Source: Candidatus Sumerlaeota bacterium (GTDB lineage Bacteria > Sumerlaeota > Sumerlaeia > SLMS01 > JAHLLQ01). From it: a stretch of 64,000 bases of DNA. The DNA lies in contig JASGMJ010000019.1 of assembly GCA_030156535.1 (NCBI GenBank), positions 1 through 64,000 of the forward strand, given 5' to 3'. How positions within the stretch are numbered: position 1 is the first letter of the stretch; each line of letters opens with the position of its first letter. The position numbers and the translations under genes are program-made. The notes under the pieces are model-generated. The model saw nothing but the letters and a program-made list of their open reading frames with translations. It searched no databases and was not told the DNA's origin. Shown one piece after another: positions 63,832-64,000 of this stretch.

Positions 63832-64000
63832 ATGCCCGCGCTGGAAATCGAAGGCGTCACCAAAGTCTATCCGAACCTGCGCAAGGCGCTCGACGGCGTT
63901 TCCTTCTCCTGCCATGAAGGGGTCTTCGGACTGCTCGGCCCCAATGGCGCGGGCAAGTCCACCCTGATGCGGATTCTGGCCGGATCGCTCGACTTCGAGT
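63832..64000 (+). CDS. ABC transporter ATP-binding protein (partial, runs off the window)
   Basis: The first 56 codons of an ABC ATPase. The opening is ALEIEGVTKVYPNLRKALDGVSF, and Walker A LLGPNGAGKSTLMRILAG lies at about residues 34-51. Subfamily cannot be set, but the layout fits multidrug or exopolysaccharide export type ABC-2 ATPases. It starts 30 bases after the rfbD-like gene. The 3' end lies beyond position 64000. Confidence 0.93.
   Translation, partial: MPALEIEGVTKVYPNLRKALDGVSFSCHEGVFGLLGPNGAGKSTLMRILAGSLDFE

Overview
The window is a GC-rich, gene-dense bacterial chromosome segment from an organism with a Gram-negative type envelope. The evidence for the envelope is a TolC-family outer-membrane protein, several lipoproteins, a type II/IV pseudopilin and abundant Sec-exported proteins. 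Almost every gene is single-copy housekeeping or envelope biology. I see no phage, insertion sequence, CRISPR array or plasmid function. The protein set (long-form IspH, deoxyhypusine-synthase-like enzyme, TPR-sulfotransferase, polygalactosaminidase-like glycosidase, PP2C and Ser/Thr kinase, TPR proteins fused to other domains) suggests a poorly cultivated lineage such as Sumerlaeota, Hydrogenedentota or a relative of the PVC group. That placement is an inference and is weak without a marker-gene tree.

Layout. 0-9 kb: tRNA-Gln(UUG), a PP2C phosphatase with a DUF445 membrane protein, an anchored SPOR-like protein, IspH (opposite strand), a BsuPI-like lipoprotein and a deoxyhypusine-synthase-like enzyme. 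9-14 kb: a sugar-nucleotide/envelope cluster (Gfo/Idh/MocA oxidoreductase, membrane M48 peptidase with C-terminal TPR-like repeats, UDP-sugar dehydrogenase) facing a UPF0489-like protein. 14-18 kb: hybrid histidine kinase and citrate synthase. 18-22 kb (minus strand): a hypothetical protein, a FolK-TsaE fusion and TsaB in one operon, then a proline-rich hypothetical protein and a YbgC thioesterase. 22-28 kb: a lipoprotein, an FmdB-like protein and a J-like/TPR - GrpE - DnaK triad. 28-36 kb: secreted proteins (clan-A glycosidase, FlgD-Ig/beta-propeller, BACON-like), a TPR-sulfotransferase and an LtaS-like phosphotransferase. 36-40 kb: rpoD, a small membrane protein, thiol peroxidase and an SDR. 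40-49 kb: TolB-like/TPR protein, LarB, phosphodiester glycosidase, AsnRS, a dual-specificity-like phosphatase, a pseudopilin and a Dus-family enzyme. 49-54 kb: an exported FlgT-like protein with a TolC homologue, convergent with a lipoprotein and a Ser/Thr kinase. 54-60 kb: FAD monooxygenase, an 898-residue GH114-like protein, a methyltransferase and a macro-domain protein. 60-64 kb: acpP-fabF-rnc-rfbD and the start of an ABC ATPase.

Several genes form working units. TsaB and TsaE both serve the t6A tRNA modification, and here TsaE is fused to the folate enzyme FolK. acpP and fabF are fatty-acid synthesis partners, followed by rnc as in many bacteria. PP2C and the distant Ser/Thr kinase could be an opposing pair. 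The three chaperone genes are evenly spaced and look like a dedicated Hsp70 system, but the J-like protein lacks the canonical HPD motif.

The observations most worth a second look are the noncanonical chaperone triad, the FolK-TsaE fusion, an RNase III with a substituted metal-ligand Asp, and the recurrent intergenic inverted repeats. Rho-independent terminators with clear hairpins and T-tracts follow ispH, dnaK, the beta-propeller gene, rpoD, the SDR gene and the tolC-like gene.
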